Shown: piece by piece, positions 4,397 to 6,876 of the stretch
How positions within the stretch are numbered: position 1 is the stretch's first letter
Layout of the letters: every line of letters begins with the position of its first letter
Assembly (NCBI GenBank): GCA_050257395.1
Contig: JBLMWU010000246.1
Location: forward strand, 1 to 6,876
Source: JAIRTY01 sp050257395
Lineage (GTDB): Bacteria > Actinomycetota > Actinomycetes > Streptosporangiales > Streptosporangiaceae
Length of the DNA: 6,876 nt
Direction of reading: 5' to 3'
The notes under the pieces: generated by a model
Told to the model about the DNA's origin: nothing
The model's input: the letters and a program-made list of their open reading frames with translations, nothing else
The model's database searches: none
Program-made: the position numbers and the translations under genes

Positions 4397-6858
4397 ACGG
4401 CGAACACCCGGGCGGGCACCCTGACCGGCACCTCCGCGGTCTCGCCCGGGCCGGCCACGGCCCCGGCGAACCCGCCCAGCACCCGCACCGGCCGCCCCGC
4501 GGGCGCGCCGCGCTGGCCCACGTAGGCCTGCACGACCTCCCGGCCCGGCCGCTGCCCGGTGTTGCGGACCCGCACCAGCAGGTGCAGGTCCTCCCCGGGC
4601 GCCAGCGCCGCGGCGCTGACCGCCAGCGCCTCGTACGCCCAGGTCGTGTAGCCGAGCCCGAACCCGAACGGGAACGCCGGGACGGTGCCCGCCGCGTCGT
4701 ACCCGCGGTAGCCGATGAGCAGCCCCTCGGCGTACTCCAGCCGGCCGTCGCGCGGGGTGGCGTGCAGCACCGGGCAGCGGGCCTCGGACACCGGCAGGGT
4801 CACCGGCAGCCGCCCGCCCGGCTCCGCGCGGCCCAGCAGCACGTCGGCCAGGGCGTCGCCCATGGCCTGCCCGGGCAGCCAGGCGTACAGCACGGCGGCC
4901 ACGTCGCGTGCCCACGGCATGAGCACCGGCATGCCCGCGTTCACCACGACGACGGTCTGGCGGCAGACCGCCGCCACCCGCCGGACGAGCTCGTCCTGGC
5001 GGCCGGGCAGGGCCAGGGTGTCCCGGTCGAACCCCTCGCTCTCCATGCCCTCGGCGGTGCCGACCACCACCACCGCGGCGTCCGCGCCGGCGGCCGCGGC
5101 GACCGCTTCGTCCAGCAGGGTGTCCTCGTCCGCCTCGGCGGCGATGCCGATCCGCAGCGCCAGCGGGCCCTCGCCGTCCGGCTCGGGCCGGAACTCCACC
5201 GTGACGTCAGCGGACTGGCCCGCGGCGAGCTCCAGCCCGGCCCGGGTCTCCCCGGGGCGGGTCATGGTCTCCACCGGGTCCTCGGGCATCGGGTTGTGGC
5301 CTCGCGCCAGCACGGCGCCATCCACGCTGATGACGAGCTGCCCGACCGCGGCGGCGCCGATCACGTACCGGCCGGCCGCCCCGGCCCGGAACCGGGTGCG
5401 CACCACCACCGCGCCCGGCTCGCCCCAGCCCACGCCGGCCGGGATCGACCCTTCCCACCAGGCCAGCGCCGTGGAGTGGCGGTGCTCGCTGCCCAGCAGC
5501 GTGCCGCCGGGGCCGCGGAACTCCAGCCGCAGCCCGGGCTCGCCGGAGTCCGGGTCCCGCAGCGACCCGGGCGGGGGAGCGGGCACGGTCAGCCAGATCC
5601 GGCAGCCCTGGGCCACCGTGACCTCGGCCTGGCCGGCCAGTGCCGCCCGCAGCCCGTCGGCCGGGTAGGACACCGCGGCCGGGACCACGCCCGCGCTGCC
5701 GCCGCCCTGGATCACCGGGTGCACGGCGTTGGGGCCGATCACGGCCACCCGCCGCAGCGCCGCCGGTGCCAGCGGCAGCGTGCCGGTGCCGTTTCTCAGC
5801 AGGACGAACGAGGCTGCCGCGGCCCGCCGCAGCAGCGCCGGGTCGGCCCGCGCCGGGCCGGGGCCCGCCGCGGCCGCGCCGGGCCCGCCGTTGTGCGCGC
5901 TCTCAGCCGTGGCGTCGCCGGGCACCTGCCCGGGCGCGAGGGGGCCGCCCGGGCCTGCGCTCCAGCCGGGCACGCCGCCGGCGCTCCCGCTGACCGCGCC
6001 GAGCCAGCGGGCCAGCCGGAGCAGCCGGGCCACCTTGTCGTCGAGGTCGGCTTCGGGGACGGCGCCCGCCCGCACCGCGTCTGCCAGCGCCCGCCCCCAG
6101 TACCGGTTCGGGCCGGGCATGGCCAGGTCCAGGCCGCTCACGGCGGACGCCACCGTGCTGCGGCAGGCGCTCCAGTCGGACACGACCACGCCGGGAAAGC
6201 CCCACTCCTGCTTGAGGACCTGCTGCAGCAGGCGCGGGTGCTCGGTCATGCGCAGCCCGTTCACCGAGTTGTAGGCGGCCATGACCAGGGCCACGCCGGC
6301 CTCCCGGACACACGCCTCGAACGGCACCAGGTACAGCTCCCGCAGCACCTGCTCGGTGGTACGCGCGTCATAGGTCCAGCGGGCCGTCTCGGAGTCGTTG
6401 GCCACGAAGTGCTTGGCCGTGGCCGCCACGCCCGCGCCCTGCACGCCGCGGACATGGGCCACCGCGAGCCGGGCGGTCAGCTCCGGGTCTTCGGAGAAGC
6501 ACTCGAAGCCGCGGCCGCCGAGCGGCGTGCGCATCAGGTGGATGGTGGGCGCGAGCAGGATGTCGATGCCCTTGGCCCGGGCCTCGGCGCCGAGCGCCGC
6601 GGCCAGCTCGTGCACCAGGGCCGGATCCCAGGTCGCGCCCAGCGCCGACCCGCTCGGCAGGCAGCTGCTGGGGTCCCGGTCGTCCAGGGACATGCCGCGG
6701 GCCCCGGCGGGCCCGTCGGAGGTGACCAGCGGGCGCAGGCCCAGGGCCTCGCTGCCGTGGGTGTGCCAGCTGTCCGCGCCGGTCACCAGGCGCGCCTTTT
6801 CCCCCGCGGGGAGCGCAGCCGCCGGGCAGCGCTCCCCGCGCGGCTCCGCCGGGGTCAC
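4153..6858 (-). CDS. Glycoside hydrolase family 3 (beta-glucosidase-like) with PA14 insert
   Basis: A retaining exo-acting glycosidase, most likely a beta-glucosidase, releasing terminal sugars from beta-glycosides; the aglycone is unknown. The 901-residue reading has the family's four-part layout: an N-terminal barrel (about 15-285) with GRGFECFSEDPEL, KHFVAND (149-155) and nucleophile Asp228 in VVVSDW; a second domain from about 340, interrupted by a PA14-type insert (about 435-560); ESEGFDR (606-612), with Glu606 or Glu608 as acid/base candidates; and a C-terminal fibronectin-like domain (about 750-850, ending FVVSVGRSSQDRPLSVVV). This resembles the Kluyveromyces marxianus BglI architecture. 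Oddities are a 50-residue Gly/Pro/Ala linker (290-340), a 50-residue low-complexity tail with a TTA codon (4237-4239), and the tail-to-tail overlap with the VOC gene. There is no signal peptide, so it is probably cytoplasmic. GTG 6858 lacks a clear ribosome binding site and the frame stays open to the edge, so the true start may lie outside. Confidence 0.88.
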   Translation of the reverse strand: MTPAEPRGERCPAAALPAGEKARLVTGADSWHTHGSEALGLRPLVTSDGPAGARGMSLDDRDPSSCLPSGSALGATWDPALVHELAAALGAEARAKGIDILLAPTIHLMRTPLGGRGFECFSEDPELTARLAVAHVRGVQGAGVAATAKHFVANDSETARWTYDARTTEQVLRELYLVPFEACVREAGVALVMAAYNSVNGLRMTEHPRLLQQVLKQEWGFPGVVVSDWSACRSTVASAVSGLDLAMPGPNRYWGRALADAVRAGAVPEADLDDKVARLLRLARWLGAVSGSAGGVPGWSAGPGGPLAPGQVPGDATAESAHNGGPGAAAAGPGPARADPALLRRAAAASFVLLRNGTGTLPLAPAALRRVAVIGPNAVHPVIQGGGSAGVVPAAVSYPADGLRAALAGQAEVTVAQGCRIWLTVPAPPPGSLRDPDSGEPGLRLEFRGPGGTLLGSEHRHSTALAWWEGSIPAGVGWGEPGAVVVRTRFRAGAAGRYVIGAAAVGQLVISVDGAVLARGHNPMPEDPVETMTRPGETRAGLELAAGQSADVTVEFRPEPDGEGPLALRIGIAAEADEDTLLDEAVAAAAGADAAVVVVGTAEGMESEGFDRDTLALPGRQDELVRRVAAVCRQTVVVVNAGMPVLMPWARDVAAVLYAWLPGQAMGDALADVLLGRAEPGGRLPVTLPVSEARCPVLHATPRDGRLEYAEGLLIGYRGYDAAGTVPAFPFGFGLGYTTWAYEALAVSAAALAPGEDLHLLVRVRNTGQRPGREVVQAYVGQRGAPAGRPVRVLGGFAGAVAGPGETAEVPVRVPARVFAVYDEASGGWAWPPGEFVVSVGRSSQDRPLSVVVGSGQLSAGPEPGPGPGSPAQLSSAAVPGPPELPGTAATTGTGATSSAS

Positions 6859-6867
6859 GAAGTCACG
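6854..6867. repeat. Short direct repeat at the start of the glycoside hydrolase gene
   Basis: GTCACG occurs twice (6854-6859 and 6862-6867) separated by AA, spanning the putative GTG start on the minus strand. It could be an operator if transcription starts nearby, or coding sequence if the real start lies upstream. The repeat is short and its upstream context is cut off. Confidence 0.25.
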
Positions 6868-6876
6868 TCTTCGGGG

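Noticed and set aside
1..6876. A new multi-gene defence, biosynthetic or mobile system
   Set aside because: The genes are oriented in several opposing units, each belongs to a known family, and none shows nuclease, transposase, toxin, reverse transcriptase or regulator motifs. No support for a single integrated system was found.

Overview
The window is very GC-rich throughout and its genes carry G or C at nearly every third codon position. It also shows a probable leaderless promoter and a single TTA leucine codon. Together these suggest a high-GC actinomycete (Streptomyces-like or a related order). That assignment is an inference; no rRNA or other marker gene is present. I see no mobile element, tRNA, CRISPR array or phage gene.

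Layout, left to right. (1) Two tandem, same-strand paralogues of an exported SGNH/GDSL hydrolase: the first (1-630) is cut by the window edge, the second (848-1735) is complete. A strong hairpin terminator follows the first. The second has its own likely promoter, with a palindrome matching the Streptomyces Crp consensus upstream of it. (2) A hairpin at 1764-1802 separates this block from a convergent two-gene operon on the minus strand: a DoxX-like membrane protein (2278-2772) overlapping a small membrane methyltransferase of the isoprenylcysteine carboxyl methyltransferase type (1808-2293). (3) A divergent control region (2773-2921), then a classical short-chain dehydrogenase (2922-3713) and a VOC/glyoxalase-fold protein (3779-4396) on the plus strand. 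An unusual cluster of ATGCC/GGCAT arms lies between these two. (4) A large family 3 glycoside hydrolase with a PA14 insert and a C-terminal fibronectin-like domain (4153-6858) runs in from the right edge on the minus strand. Its 3' end overlaps the VOC gene by 244 bp.

Functionally this looks like a mosaic of small transcription units rather than one pathway. The SGNH pair would act outside the membrane on acyl esters. The methyltransferase and DoxX-like pair sit in the membrane. The dehydrogenase, VOC protein and beta-glucosidase-like enzyme appear cytoplasmic. I do not see a clearly new multi-gene system. The points most worth a second look are the Asn-to-Asp change in the oxyanion-hole motif of only one SGNH copy, the palindrome/leaderless promoter arrangement at 778-848, the ATGCC/GGCAT cluster at 3720-3780, and the long tail-to-tail antisense overlap.
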